In this document: in pieces, positions 25,879-36,064 of the stretch | How the letters are laid out: every line of letters starts with the position of its first letter | Position numbering within the stretch: position 1 is the first letter of the stretch | Notes under the pieces: model-generated | What the model was told of the DNA's origin: nothing | The model's database searches: none | What the model saw: the letters and a program-made list of their open reading frames with translations, nothing else | DNA from: Streptococcus oralis | GTDB lineage: Bacteria > Bacillota > Bacilli > Lactobacillales > Streptococcaceae | DNA: 51,796 nucleotides | Reading direction: 5' to 3' | NCBI RefSeq assembly: GCF_001075875.1 | Contig: NZ_JUOS01000134.1 | Span: forward strand, 1 to 51,796 | Position numbers and translations under genes: made by a program

Positions 25879-27015
25879 TTATTCTCCTTCAAAGGCATCT
25901 TTAATATGGTCAAAGAAGCCTTTTTTCTTTGGATTGACTTTTAGATCACCTGCAGCTGCGAATTCTTTCAAGGCTGCTTTTTGTCGTTCGTTCAAGCCTG
26001 TTGGAGTCACGACATTGACAGTCACGTATTGGTCACCAAGGGCACCACCACGAAGGCTAGGCGCACCTTTACCACGTAGACGGAATCGTTTACCAGTCTG
26101 AGTTCCTTCTGGAATGACTAATTCTACATCACCATGAACTGTAGGGATGTCTACTGTATCACCAAGTGCTGCTTGAACAAAATTGAGGTTCAAATTGTAG
26201 AAGATAGTGGTTCCTTCACGTTCAAACTTATCACTAGCTTCAACTGAAACCACCACGTACAAGTCACCATATGGTCCACCGTTAAATCCTGCTTCACCTT
26301 GACCAGCTAGGCGGATCTGTTGACCTGTTTCCACACCAGCAGGGATTTTTACGTGTACGCTATGGGCTTGTTTTTCATGACCAGTTCCATGACAGGTTGT
26401 ACATGGATCTTTGATTTCTTGACCACGGCCATGACAGACATCACAGGTTACTTGGCGACGCATCATACCGAGAGGTGTTTGGGTATCAACATTGATCACA
26501 CCTGAACCATGACAGCGTCCACAAGTAACTGGACTTGTTCCAGGTTTAGCACCAGACCCATTACAAGTACGACAGCTTGCTTCACGATTGTATTTGACTT
26601 CCTTTTCTGTACCAAAAATAGCTTCTTCAAAAGTCAAATGAACGCGATACTGGAGGTCGTCACCTTGACGAGGGGCGTTTGGATTACGTGATGCACCGCC
26701 ACCACCAAAGAAGCTGGAGAAGATATCTTCAAATCCGCCAAAGCCACCTGCTCCGTCGAAGCCTCCGAAACCGCCAGCACCACCAAAACCACCATTGGCA
26801 CCAGCAGCACCGTATTGGTCATAGGCAGCACGTTTCTGTTCATCGCTCAAAGTTTCATAAGCTTCTTGAACTTCCTTGTACTTGTCCTCAGCACCAGGAT
26901 CCTTGTTGATATCTGGGTGATATTTTTTAGATAATTTCCGATAGGCTTTCTTGATCTCATCTTGAGATGCATTTTTCGAAACGCCCAAACGGTCGTAAAA
27001 TTCAGTATTGTTCAT
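25879..27015 (-). CDS. dnaJ: Chaperone DnaJ
   Basis: A 378-aa type I Hsp40. It has a J domain (1-70) with HPD at 33-35, a Gly/Phe-rich region (about 75-115), four zinc-binding repeats ([32 protein letters not shown]; about 147-205) and a C-terminal substrate-binding region. It stimulates DnaK. There is no Shine-Dalgarno sequence before the ATG (TATCTTGAATT-ATG), and 271 bp with no clear gene separate it from the PfpI-like gene. Confidence 0.97.
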   Translation of the reverse strand: MNNTEFYDRLGVSKNASQDEIKKAYRKLSKKYHPDINKDPGAEDKYKEVQEAYETLSDEQKRAAYDQYGAAGANGGFGGAGGFGGFDGAGGFGGFEDIFSSFFGGGGASRNPNAPRQGDDLQYRVHLTFEEAIFGTEKEVKYNREASCRTCNGSGAKPGTSPVTCGRCHGSGVINVDTQTPLGMMRRQVTCDVCHGRGQEIKDPCTTCHGTGHEKQAHSVHVKIPAGVETGQQIRLAGQGEAGFNGGPYGDLYVVVSVEASDKFEREGTTIFYNLNLNFVQAALGDTVDIPTVHGDVELVIPEGTQTGKRFRLRGKGAPSLRGGALGDQYVTVNVVTPTGLNERQKAALKEFAAAGDLKVNPKKKGFFDHIKDAFEGE

Positions 27016-27140
27016 AATTCAAGATACAAAGGGCGTTAAACGGACACAGGCAAAATAGGAGTTTTGACGACGGACGCTTACGTCCTAGAAAAAACTATCT
27101 TTTTGGCACAGTCCGTAGCCCGTGTTCAGTTGCGAACACA

Positions 27141-27269
27141 TTTGTTCCTTTCTATTGATGTTGTAAATCAAACCTCGATGTAGGTCGGGTTCAATTCCTT
27201 TCTTTTATATTGAGTAAGAAACTTCAGAGCTCGGCTACAATTCCCCAAACACTCTTTGTTCCTTTCTAT
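27141..27269 (-). repeat. 15-bp direct repeats with Shine-Dalgarno-like core
   Basis: ATAGAAAGGAACAAA (minus strand) occurs exactly at 27141-27155 and at 27255-27269, with a degenerate copy (AAAGAAAGGAATTG) between them. The core AAAGGAA could be a ribosome site. The ORFs behind the copies encode only 18 and 35 aa and look like no known peptide. Confidence 0.6.
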
Positions 27270-27286
27270 AATTTTCATGTAAATCT

Positions 27287-27919
27287 TTAGAGGGTGTTTT
27301 CTATACTTCGCTTCACTTGATCAAACTCTTCATCTGATAGAGTAAATATCAAATCCTCTTCAGAGTACTCGTTTTTTTCTTTAAAATAGTTGCCCGTATT
27401 TTCTGCCAAACCTAGACTAAGAATTACTTTTCTTGCAAACTCTTGATGTGCGAATCCTATAGCCGAAATGATCTGTTTATCTTGCACAAGAACTTTCGGT
27501 TGGAAATTCTCACGTGGAAGAAATTCAAAATAGTCAAAGAAGTTTTGCCAAATTCCACCTGTAAATTTCGTGTCCTTCAACAAGCCTGCTTTGGCTAATA
27601 AAAGGGGGGCTGAAGAAATAGCTGCAATTAAGACATCTTGCTCACCAAGCCCCCTCAAAAACGATATCAATTTTTCATCCTGTAGAGCAGGTCCAATGTT
27701 AACCATTCCTGGCAAAATCACACAAGAATACTCTTCTATACGGATTTGATCCAATGTTTTGATCGGTTGACAGGGCAAGCCATCCTCAGATATAACTATC
27801 GAATGTTCTGAAGCCACATAATCAATTGTTACGTCAAAAGACAGGGCTAAAGTACTTGTTAAAGTGGTTATCTCATAAAGAGAAAAATTAGGATAAATGA
27901 TACAAAGTACTTTTTTCAT
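27287..27919 (-). CDS. DJ-1/PfpI-family protein lacking the nucleophile Cys
   Basis: A 210-aa protein starting MKKVLCIIYPNFSLYEI (the ATG 9 nt upstream has GAGG touching it, so the second ATG is preferred). It has the DJ-1/PfpI flavodoxin-like fold with VILPGMVN and the nucleophile-elbow segment IAAISSAPLLLAKAGLL near 98-114. The elbow has Ser102 where active DJ-1/YajL proteins have Cys, so a classical cysteine-dependent activity is doubtful. It sits between dnaK and dnaJ. Confidence 0.8.
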   Translation of the reverse strand: MKKVLCIIYPNFSLYEITTLTSTLALSFDVTIDYVASEHSIVISEDGLPCQPIKTLDQIRIEEYSCVILPGMVNIGPALQDEKLISFLRGLGEQDVLIAAISSAPLLLAKAGLLKDTKFTGGIWQNFFDYFEFLPRENFQPKVLVQDKQIISAIGFAHQEFARKVILSLGLAENTGNYFKEKNEYSEEDLIFTLSDEEFDQVKRSIENTL

Positions 27920-27942
27920 ACGCAACATCCTCTATTTTACCG

Positions 27943-27970
27943 AAAAACAGAGGCTGGGTTGCAACCTCTG
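27943..27970 (-). terminator. Terminator downstream of dnaK
   Basis: CAGAGG and CCTCTG arms followed by TTTTTC on the minus strand, about 140 bp past the dnaK stop and just before the PfpI-like gene. Confidence 0.75.
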
Positions 27971-28030
27971 GATTTCTTCCTATCATTACGACGTTCTAAA
28001 ACAAAGTCGATTATACTTTGTTTTAGAACT

Positions 28031-28101
28031 AGTAAGGCGTTTAGGCAAGTCGCCATAGCGATTGCCGTAGAATGACAATCACTTTAGTGATTAGTCATTC
28101 T
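28031..28101 (-). repeat. Two-hairpin intergenic element, copy C (after dnaK)
   Basis: Read on the minus strand right after the dnaK stop. A hairpin with GAATGAC/GTCATTC arms is followed by a conserved block ACGGCAATCGCTATGGCG and TTGCCTA, which itself can fold (GGCAA-CGC-TATG-GCG-TTGCC). The plus-strand core is 28031-28068. It is nearly identical to 30233-30269 downstream of grpE. A flanking inverted repeat (GTTCTAAAACAAAGT at 28003) adjoins it. Confidence 0.65.
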
Positions 28102-28108
28102 TAACGAG

Positions 28109-29944
<1,836 letters not shown>

Positions 29945-29981
29945 TTAAATTTATCTTCTTTTTTTCTTTTTGATATTTCCC

Positions 29982-30098
29982 CTTAAGTGGTGGGGACGTG
30001 AGCAACTCCCTTCGGGATTTCATCACTTATTTTTGAGCCTATTGTCTCAAAAATCCCCTGTTTCAGTAGCACAAGCTACTGAAACTTTCACCACGGCG
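29982..30098 (+). repeat. Intergenic repeat, copy B (about 117 bp)
   Basis: Starts CTTAAGTGG, has TTATTTTTGAGCCTATTGTC (central hairpin) then TCAAAAATCCCCTG, and ends AACTTTCACCACG. It is the same family as 8481-8598 but opposite in orientation to the surrounding transcription. The segment between the hairpin and the end has diverged and forms its own stem (TTTCAGTAGC/GCTACTGAAA). Confidence 0.7.
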
Positions 30099-30232
30099 GG
30101 AAATATCTTCCTTGCAAGCCGGAGGCTTGCTTTTTATCATTCTTTCATAGTTTAGTGTCGTTTCGGACAAGTTTTCTATTATTTAAATTGCGACACGAGA
30201 AGTCGAAATCGATTTTATTTCAACGACGAGTT

Positions 30233-30300
30233 AGTAAGGAGGCTAGGCAAACGCCATAGCGATTGCCGTTTTCTGACGAGTTGCTTTAGCTACCGTCAGA
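30233..30300 (-). repeat. Two-hairpin intergenic element, copy D (after grpE)
   Basis: The same layout as 28031-28101, read on the minus strand from the grpE stop. A hairpin with TCTGACG/CGTCAGA arms is followed by the conserved ACGGCAATCGCTATGGCG and TTGCC block. The first stem differs in sequence from copy C but keeps its pairing. Confidence 0.65.
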
Positions 30301-30305
30301 ATTGC

Positions 30306-30821
30306 CTAGTTGTAGACAACTACCATAGCCGGTCTTAGGATGCGGTCATGGAGTTTGTAGCCTTTTTGGAAGACTTGTGCGATGGTGTCTGCTGGATGCT
30401 CATCATCAGCTGGAACTGTTTGAATAGCCATATGGTAGTTATGGTCAAATTCACCGTCCGCTGGAATTTCTTCAATTCCTTCTTCTTTCAGAGCATGTAC
30501 CAAACTTTCTTGGACCATTTCCAAGCCCTTCTTCACATCATCTGTCAATCCTTCGACGGCAAGGGCACGTTCGAGGTTATCAAGTGATGGCAAGATTGCT
30601 TTTGCCAAATCTTGACTGCGATAGCGTTGCAAGAGTTGGCGCTCTTCGTTGGCACGGCGCTGAATGTTTTGCATTTCTGCATGAGCACGAAGGTATTTAT
30701 TTTCAAATTCTTCGGCACGTTCATTGGCCAAGTCCAATTCAGACTTTTCAGGAATTGTTTCTTCAGCTGTTTCCACAACTTCCTCTTCTTTTACTTCTTC
30801 ATTTTTAATATCTTGGGCCAT
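30306..30821 (-). CDS. grpE: Nucleotide exchange factor GrpE
   Basis: A 171-aa dimeric co-chaperone that releases ADP from DnaK. It has an acidic N-terminal tail ([14 protein letters not shown]), a long coiled coil (about 40-95) and a C-terminal beta domain with [17 protein letters not shown] and [16 protein letters not shown], the family signature. Start at MAQDIKNEE, preceded by AAAGGAGG; an upstream in-frame ATG would run almost into hrcA. Confidence 0.96.
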   Translation of the reverse strand: MAQDIKNEEVKEEEVVETAEETIPEKSELDLANERAEEFENKYLRAHAEMQNIQRRANEERQLLQRYRSQDLAKAILPSLDNLERALAVEGLTDDVKKGLEMVQESLVHALKEEGIEEIPADGEFDHNYHMAIQTVPADDEHPADTIAQVFQKGYKLHDRILRPAMVVVYN

Positions 30822-30847
30822 TTTCGCCTCCTTTAATGATTTCAATC

Positions 30848-31882
30848 TTAATTCACTTCATAGTGATTACTGCTGAGATAGCGGTAAAAATCCGTCAACT
30901 TCATAGTCAAAACTCGATTAACTACATTGAGTTGATTGACCAATTGTTGATAATCCAGATTAACGGGACCTATAATCGCAAGGATTCCAAATCCACGATA
31001 GGGAATCAGGAACTTACTGCTAATCACTGCTAAGTCAGCTAAACAGGATTCTTGGCTATCCGCAACTCGGACACTTTGCATCTGGTCGCCAATCAGATTC
31101 TCTCGAATTTCCAAAGCTACCTTTTGTGGCTGGTCAAAAAATTGATAGGCCGCTAGATTTGCGAAATTCAGAAGATTGACTTTGCCAGAAACTACGATAT
31201 TTTCATTGAACATTTCTTTGAAGATATGTTCGACGAGATCCATAACGTTGTCCGTCGTTGTGAAATAACGTTGGATAATCTGCGGAATCTCTGTCCGAAT
31301 CTTATAGTGAATATCCAAAACAGTCTGATCCAAGAAACGTTCTTGAATCATGGTCTTGAGGCGATTTAAATCCTCCTGCAAGAAATTTCTCGGAATCAAA
31401 AACTGACTGGTAACTGTTCTAGACTCATCAAGCGTAAAAACAGCAAGAGCTGTATGTTGCCCGAGGACAACAATATCAAAAGCTGTCAGCTTCTGCCTAC
31501 TTGGTTCGACATCCAGCGCTACAACCGTACAACCACTCAAGTCTGACAAAATTTTCGTTGCCTCTTGAAGAATATCCTCTAGCTTGAAGAATTCTTGATC
31601 AAAGGCTTTTACAATCTCATAAACTTGATTCTCGGCTAAACGGTCGAAGGATAAGGAGTGTTTGACATAGTATTGAAAACCAGCCACACTCGGCATCCGA
31701 CCACTGGAAGTATGTGCCTTTTCAAGCAAACCTTGCTTTTCTAAAGCCGCCATGTCATTTCGAATGGTAGCACTACTAGAGTTGATAGACTCTTGCAAGG
31801 CTTTGGATCCAACAGGTTCGTGCGTTTTGGTAAAGATGTCAATAATCAGATTTAAAATACTCTGCTGACGTTCCGTAACCAT
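30848..31882 (-). CDS. hrcA: Heat-inducible transcription repressor HrcA
   Basis: A 344-aa repressor that binds CIRCE. It has a winged-helix N-terminus (1-75; [37 protein letters not shown]) and GAF-like and dimerisation parts behind it. It controls its own operon (two CIRCE sites upstream) and groESL. The ATG is preceded by AGAGAGGAG. First gene of the heat-shock operon. Confidence 0.97.
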   Translation of the reverse strand: MVTERQQSILNLIIDIFTKTHEPVGSKALQESINSSSATIRNDMAALEKQGLLEKAHTSSGRMPSVAGFQYYVKHSLSFDRLAENQVYEIVKAFDQEFFKLEDILQEATKILSDLSGCTVVALDVEPSRQKLTAFDIVVLGQHTALAVFTLDESRTVTSQFLIPRNFLQEDLNRLKTMIQERFLDQTVLDIHYKIRTEIPQIIQRYFTTTDNVMDLVEHIFKEMFNENIVVSGKVNLLNFANLAAYQFFDQPQKVALEIRENLIGDQMQSVRVADSQESCLADLAVISSKFLIPYRGFGILAIIGPVNLDYQQLVNQLNVVNRVLTMKLTDFYRYLSSNHYEVN

Positions 31883-31909
31883 CTCGTCACTCCTCTCTGA
31901 TAGATCTTT

Positions 31910-31936
31910 TTAGCACTCGACACATCCAAGTGCTAA
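31910..31936 (-). promoter_or_regulatory. CIRCE operator between the hrcA promoter and gene
   Basis: TTAGCACTC-N9-AAGTGCTAA, one mismatch from perfect. It lies downstream of the -10 box, so HrcA bound here would block initiation or clearance. Confidence 0.92.
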
Positions 31937-31947
31937 CTTATGATTCT

Positions 31948-31975
31948 ATTATACACCCTTAGAAAAGAATGTCAA
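31948..31975 (-). promoter_or_regulatory. Sigma-A promoter of hrcA-grpE-dnaK
   Basis: Consensus TTGACA (31970-31975), 16-bp spacer, TATAAT (31948-31953) on the minus strand, flanked on each side by a CIRCE element. Confidence 0.93.
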
Positions 31976-31992
31976 GACAAAAACTCAAAAAA

Positions 31993-32019
31993 TTAGCACT
32001 CTTTTACCAAGAGTGCTAA
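31993..32019 (-). promoter_or_regulatory. Second CIRCE operator, also terminator-like
   Basis: A perfect TTAGCACTC-N9-GAGTGCTAA, upstream of the -35 box. Two further base pairs extend the stem to 11 bp with a 5-nt loop, and on the minus strand six Ts follow (31987-31992). It could therefore also end transcription from the DUF2812 genes. Confidence 0.9.
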
Positions 32020-32043
32020 AAATCAGTCTGAGGACCTAGAAAA

Positions 32044-32556
32044 TCATCTTACATTCTCAAGATATTTCTTTTTAAGTCTATAAAAACTATAGATTAGATA
32101 GGAAATCATGAGGGCATAAAGGGCAAAAACAAGGAAGAAAGATTGAGAGAGACTTTCACGAAACAAGCTCATACAAATAACTAGACCGCCAGAGATAGAA
32201 ACTGTAGATGTACGAAGTCTAGATTTCACATCAGCCCATCGAAGACGATTGTCCATGAAAGATTGATTATTTGAATCTATATCACAAGTTGCTTTTCGAA
32301 AAACAGTATAAGAACAATTTTCCACAAATTCCCATCCTCTATCCTTAATACTTTGTAAATCTACCTCATTCTTTCTAAGGTAGCTAGTATTCCACACACG
32401 GTACATCACATCATCTGGTCGACATTGCTCAAAATAGAAAAAGCCAAAACGATTCGATTTAAATTTCCAACCTTTCAGATGCATCTCATGTAAATAATCT
32501 TCTACCTTATCCAAATCAAAAATGGTAAACATTCGAAATTGTACTTTGCTATTCAT
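32044..32556 (-). CDS. DUF2812 membrane protein (170 aa)
   Basis: A 170-aa protein. The N-terminal DUF2812 domain (about 1-110) has FTIFDLDKVEDYLHEMHLKGWKF and SIKDRGWEFVENCSYTVFRK. Two C-terminal membrane helices follow (about 122-140 and 143-160). DUF2812 genes are regularly found beside PadR regulators. The function is not established. It follows the second DUF2812 gene by 21 nt. Confidence 0.85.
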   Translation of the reverse strand: MNSKVQFRMFTIFDLDKVEDYLHEMHLKGWKFKSNRFGFFYFEQCRPDDVMYRVWNTSYLRKNEVDLQSIKDRGWEFVENCSYTVFRKATCDIDSNNQSFMDNRLRWADVKSRLRTSTVSISGGLVICMSLFRESLSQSFFLVFALYALMISYLIYSFYRLKKKYLENVR

Positions 32557-32577
32557 TGTGTGACCTCCAAAATGGTT

Positions 32578-33153
32578 TTATTTATCAGATAATTCTTTCC
32601 ACTTTTGAAACAATCTCCAAAAAATATAAGAAATCTGAATCGTGAAAACTATCAATAAAGTACAGTCTATGATAACAATCAAAAACATTCCCCCACTGAA
32701 ATAACTTCTTCCACTGAGTAACTTTGAGAAAATCGGTAGTAGCGCTGAAAAGAGAAGCAAAATAGGAAGCATCCGCATTGTTAAAATCTTCTTGACCATT
32801 GCTAACTTCCCGGCCGCATCATTATAAATTTCAAACTCGACATCCGACTCAACTCCAGAATAAAGCTTTCTAAAGTAGGAAAAACCATTAAAGTCTGTAA
32901 TATGTTCCCACCCACAATCTTTAAATAGTTGTAAATAGGAAGCTCTTTCTGATTTTTTCATAGGATAAAAGTCCAACTGATAAACCACCTGCTCCGGTTG
33001 GCACTTTTCAAAAGTATACTTAACCGCAACTACTAAGTTAGAGTAACTTGCTTCCTTAAGTTTCCAGCCTTGAGCATGCATTTCTCTGAGATAGAGAGCC
33101 TCTCTATCATAATCCGCAATGGTAGCAATTCTATAAACAACTTTCTTTTCCAT
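32578..33153 (-). CDS. DUF2812 membrane protein (191 aa)
   Basis: Paralogue of the downstream gene: TIADYDREALYLREMHAQGWKL and LFKDCGWEHITDFNGFSYFRK in the DUF2812 domain (about 1-115), then two C-terminal membrane helices (about 130-150, 160-182). Start at MEKKVVYRIA, overlapping the end of the PadR gene, so the two are coupled. Confidence 0.85.
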   Translation of the reverse strand: MEKKVVYRIATIADYDREALYLREMHAQGWKLKEASYSNLVVAVKYTFEKCQPEQVVYQLDFYPMKKSERASYLQLFKDCGWEHITDFNGFSYFRKLYSGVESDVEFEIYNDAAGKLAMVKKILTMRMLPILLLFSALLPIFSKLLSGRSYFSGGMFLIVIIDCTLLIVFTIQISYIFWRLFQKWKELSDK

Positions 33154-33473
33154 CAAAGCTCCTCCCGACTGTTTCTATAGAGTCGCTCAATACGTTTCAA
33201 CTCAATCTCTAAAACTTTTCGACCCAAGTCTGTTATCTGATAGATTTTTCGTTTTTCCTCTTCTCGGACAAAGGAAACCAAACCATCCTTTTCCATCTTT
33301 GACAGGGTTCCATACATGGTCCCAGGACTAATGGAAACCTGTGAATCTGTCATCTCTTTGACCTTTTGAGTAATACCATAGCCATGGTTCTCCTTTTGCA
33401 GACAGAATAGAATATAAAAACCCGTTTCAGTCATGGGAAGGTAGACACGCCTAATCTTATCTGTTAATTCCAT
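33153..33473 (-). CDS. PadR-family transcriptional repressor
   Basis: A 106-aa PadR protein. The winged helix includes ILFCLQKENHGYGITQKVKEMTDSQVSISPGTMYGTLSKMEKDGLV (about 20-65), followed by EEKRKIYQITDLGRKVL. PadR proteins usually repress their own operon, here itself plus two DUF2812 genes, and are released by a small molecule. Palindromic ATATAT-rich sites lie in its promoter. GAGGACT precedes the start. Confidence 0.9.
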   Translation of the reverse strand: MELTDKIRRVYLPMTETGFYILFCLQKENHGYGITQKVKEMTDSQVSISPGTMYGTLSKMEKDGLVSFVREEEKRKIYQITDLGRKVLEIELKRIERLYRNSREEL

Positions 33474-33496
33474 TTAATCAGTCCTCCTATTTAGTT

Positions 33497-33550
33497 CGAT
33501 ATATCGCACCTCGTTATATAAAATATATCACATCTCGATATAATTTGCAA
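33497..33550 (-). promoter_or_regulatory. Promoter and likely operator of the PadR operon
   Basis: TTGCAA (33545-33550), 17-bp spacer, TATATT (33522-33527) on the minus strand. A perfect palindrome CGATATATCG lies at 33497-33506, and related ATATATCA/CGATATAA sequences overlap the -10 and spacer. Autorepression by the PadR protein is likely. Confidence 0.7.
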
Positions 33551-33551
33551 G

Positions 33552-33582
33552 AAAAAAAAGATCGTCCTCACGGACAATCTTT
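33552..33582 (-). terminator. Terminator of glnRA
   Basis: AAGATTGTCC and GGACGATCTT arms with one mismatch, followed by T8 on the minus strand, just past the glnA stop. Confidence 0.88.
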
Positions 33583-33593
33583 CTGATTTATCA

Positions 33594-34940
33594 TTAGTAA
33601 AGATCTAGGTAATTGTCAATTTCCCATTGTGAAACGAAGGTTGCATAGCTTGCCCACTCAATTCGTTTGGCTTCAAGGAAGCTAGTGTAGATGTGTTCAC
33701 CGAGAGCTGCTTTAACCACTTCGTCTTCTGTCAAAGCTTTCAAAGCGTTGTGAAGAGTTGATGGAAGGTCTGTGATACCAGCCTCTTTACGCTCTTCTGC
33801 AGTCATGATATAGATGTTTTCTTCGATTGGCGCTGGTGCTTCGATTTTGTTTTCGATACCGTGCAAACCAACTTCCAAAAGAACAGCCATTGCGATATAT
33901 GGATTTGCCATTGGGTCTACTGAGCGCAATTCCAAACGTGTTCCCATTCCACGAGTAGCAGGAACGCGGACAAGTGGTGAACGGTTACGACCAGCCCAAG
34001 CGATGTAAACCGGCGCTTCGTAGCCTGGAACCAAACGTTTGTATGAGTTAACGGTCGGGTTCATGATAGCTGTGTAGTTGTAGGCGTGCTTGATCAAACC
34101 ACCAAGGAAGTGATAAGCTGTTTCTGACAATTGCATTCCTTTTGGATCATTTGGATCAAAGAAAGCGTTGTTCCCTTCATCATCAAACAAGGACATATTG
34201 CAGTGCATTCCTGAACCAGCGATACCAAATTTAGGTTTAGCCATAAAGGTTGCATACAAACCATGTTTACGCGCAATTGTTTTTACAACAAGTTTAAAGA
34301 TTTGAATCTTGTCACAAGCACGAAGAACTTCATCATACTTAAAGTCAATCTCATGTTGACCTACGGCAACTTCGTGGTGACTTGCTTCTACCTCAAATCC
34401 CATCTTGGTCAAGACGTTAACAATTTCACGACGGGTATTATCCGCAAGGTCTGTAGGCGCCAAATCAAAATAACCGCCCTTGTCATTCACCTCAAGAGTT
34501 GGATCTCCATTTTCATCAAGCTTAAATAGGAAGAATTCTGGCTCTGGTCCAAGGTTGAAAGATTTGAATCCAACTTCTTCCATGTGACGAAGAGCACGTT
34601 TGAGGTTTCCACGAGGATCTCCTGCAAATGGTTCCCCTTCTGTTGTATAGACATCACAGATCAATCCTGCGACACTACCGTTCTCATCTCCCCAAGGAAA
34701 GACTGTCCAAGTGTCCAAGTCAGGGTAGAGGTACATATCTGATTCGTTGATACGAACAAACCCTTCAATAGAAGATCCATCAAACATAGCCTTATTTGAC
34801 AAGACCTTGTCTAGTTGTTCATCTGTAGCAGGAATTTCGACGTTTTTCATAGTTCCCAAAATATCTGAAAACATGAGACGGATAAAGGTTACATTTTTTT
34901 CCTTAACTTCACGACGAATATCTGCAGCTGTGATTGGCAT
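33594..34940 (-). CDS. glnA: Glutamine synthetase, type I (GSI-alpha)
   Basis: A 448-aa enzyme making glutamine from glutamate, ammonia and ATP. It has an N-terminal beta-grasp domain (1-100, with [10 protein letters not shown]), the catalytic region with [40 protein letters not shown] and [12 protein letters not shown], and no adenylylation-tyrosine loop, as in Firmicutes. It follows glnR by 35 nt; GlnR and glutamine synthetase together sense nitrogen status. Confidence 0.97.
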   Translation of the reverse strand: MPITAADIRREVKEKNVTFIRLMFSDILGTMKNVEIPATDEQLDKVLSNKAMFDGSSIEGFVRINESDMYLYPDLDTWTVFPWGDENGSVAGLICDVYTTEGEPFAGDPRGNLKRALRHMEEVGFKSFNLGPEPEFFLFKLDENGDPTLEVNDKGGYFDLAPTDLADNTRREIVNVLTKMGFEVEASHHEVAVGQHEIDFKYDEVLRACDKIQIFKLVVKTIARKHGLYATFMAKPKFGIAGSGMHCNMSLFDDEGNNAFFDPNDPKGMQLSETAYHFLGGLIKHAYNYTAIMNPTVNSYKRLVPGYEAPVYIAWAGRNRSPLVRVPATRGMGTRLELRSVDPMANPYIAMAVLLEVGLHGIENKIEAPAPIEENIYIMTAEERKEAGITDLPSTLHNALKALTEDEVVKAALGEHIYTSFLEAKRIEWASYATFVSQWEIDNYLDLY

Positions 34941-34975
34941 GGTTTTTCTCCTTATATATGACGACTTGCGGTTGC

Positions 34976-35332
34976 CTAACCGCGACCAAAAGGTGATTGT
35001 TGAGAAGCGAAGCGACTTTGTTGGAGAACTTCATTCCGAAGGGCTCTTCGTACTTCAGTTTGACTCACTGGTTTCTTAGACTTCGCCTCACGTTCAGCAT
35101 ATTTTTTCTTGATGGCAGCAATGTTAAGACCTTCAGAGATATAATCTTTAATCTCAAGTAATCGATCCATGTCATTCAAAGAATACATACGACGATTGCC
35201 CTCGTTACGATCAGGCTTAATCAATTCCTGGTCTTCATAATAACGAATTTGGCGCGCCGAAAGATCGGTCAGTTTCATAACACTACCAATTGGAAAAACT
35301 GCCATATTGCGACGAAATTCTTTTTCCTTCAT
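34976..35332 (-). CDS. glnR: Nitrogen regulator GlnR (MerR family)
   Basis: A 118-aa MerR-family repressor with a winged-helix domain (about 15-80; [32 protein letters not shown]) and a short C-terminal tail ([10 protein letters not shown]) that contacts glutamine synthetase in related systems. Start at MKEKEF with GGA upstream; the frame begins at a GTG two codons earlier. Binds the GlnR box in front of its own promoter. Confidence 0.95.
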   Translation of the reverse strand: MKEKEFRRNMAVFPIGSVMKLTDLSARQIRYYEDQELIKPDRNEGNRRMYSLNDMDRLLEIKDYISEGLNIAAIKKKYAEREAKSKKPVSQTEVRRALRNEVLQQSRFASQQSPFGRG

Positions 35333-35354
35333 GTACACTTCCTTCTTTCTGTCT

Positions 35355-35383
35355 ATTATAGTCTAAAAAAATTCAATCGTCAA
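35355..35383 (-). promoter_or_regulatory. Promoter of glnR-glnA
   Basis: TTGACG (35378-35383), 17-bp spacer, TATAAT (35355-35360) on the minus strand. Confidence 0.9.
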
Positions 35384-35390
35384 TCAATAA

Positions 35391-35407
35391 TGTTATATCT
35401 TGTGACA
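35391..35407 (-). promoter_or_regulatory. GlnR box
   Basis: TGTTA-TATCTTG-TGACA fits the GlnR/TnrA consensus TGTNA-N7-TNACA exactly. It lies just upstream of the -35 box and touches the end of the preceding gene. Confidence 0.9.
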
Positions 35408-35935
35408 TTATTTTGTTTTTTTCAATAAAATACTCCGTAAACGATCAATATCGTAATTTACAAGAATTGCTACAAAAACACCCATAAAGGTTTCAAAAAC
35501 TCGGGCAAACACGTACAAAACTGTCTCACCGCTTGGAATTGATAAGGTAATAATCAACATAGCCGCAACTCCACCGATAACACCTGCTTTATTGTTCATT
35601 GCAACATTTGTCATAATGGTTAACATGGTGCAAATCGGAACCACAAGGAGAGTTACCCAAAAGGCTCCATGAAAAAAGTTGTTCAAGAGAAAGAACATCA
35701 GCGCATAAAAACCACCGATACTATTTCCGAGAATACGAGAAGTACCAAAATGAACACTCTTGTCAAAGTCTTCTCTCAAACTAAACACTGCAGTCAGGGC
35801 TCCAATCTGAAGTCCTTTCCAACCAAAAAAACCAAAAATCATGAGAACTAAAAAAACAGCGATCCCTGTCTTGAAAGTTCGCATCCCTAACTTAAACTTG
35901 GATTTGTCAAATCTATACTTTTTAAAATAACTCAT
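35408..35935 (-). CDS. FUSC/aromatic acid exporter-like membrane protein
   Basis: A 175-aa protein with about four membrane helices (25-45, 75-93, 98-118, 128-160). It has the pattern of the N-terminal membrane half of aromatic acid exporter (ArAE/FUSC) proteins: FKTGIAVFLVLMIFGFFGWKG, then ILGNSIGGFYAL. The soluble C-terminal part of full-length members is missing, but this short form is common in streptococci. Substrate unknown. Start set at the second of two ATGs. Confidence 0.75.
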   Translation of the reverse strand: MSYFKKYRFDKSKFKLGMRTFKTGIAVFLVLMIFGFFGWKGLQIGALTAVFSLREDFDKSVHFGTSRILGNSIGGFYALMFFLLNNFFHGAFWVTLLVVPICTMLTIMTNVAMNNKAGVIGGVAAMLIITLSIPSGETVLYVFARVFETFMGVFVAILVNYDIDRLRSILLKKTK

Positions 35936-36011
35936 CATTTCAACTTTCTATTTCCATTTTACCATAAATTTACCTATTTTTGAGAAGGGGATGCAATAAA
36001 CTGATGGAAAT

Positions 36012-36040
36012 AGAAAAGAGAAGGAACTTAATCCTTCTCT
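36012..36040 (-). terminator. Terminator after mraY
   Basis: AGAGAAGGA and TCCTTCTCT arms, then TTTTCT on the minus strand. Confidence 0.75.
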
Positions 36041-36064
36041 ATCTGATAATTTCACACTCTCTTT

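Noticed and set aside
27173..27279. 35-codon and 18-codon ORFs behind AAAGGAAC motifs before dnaJ
   Set aside because: Short, no conserved product recognised, and they overlap repeat sequence; not enough to call genes.
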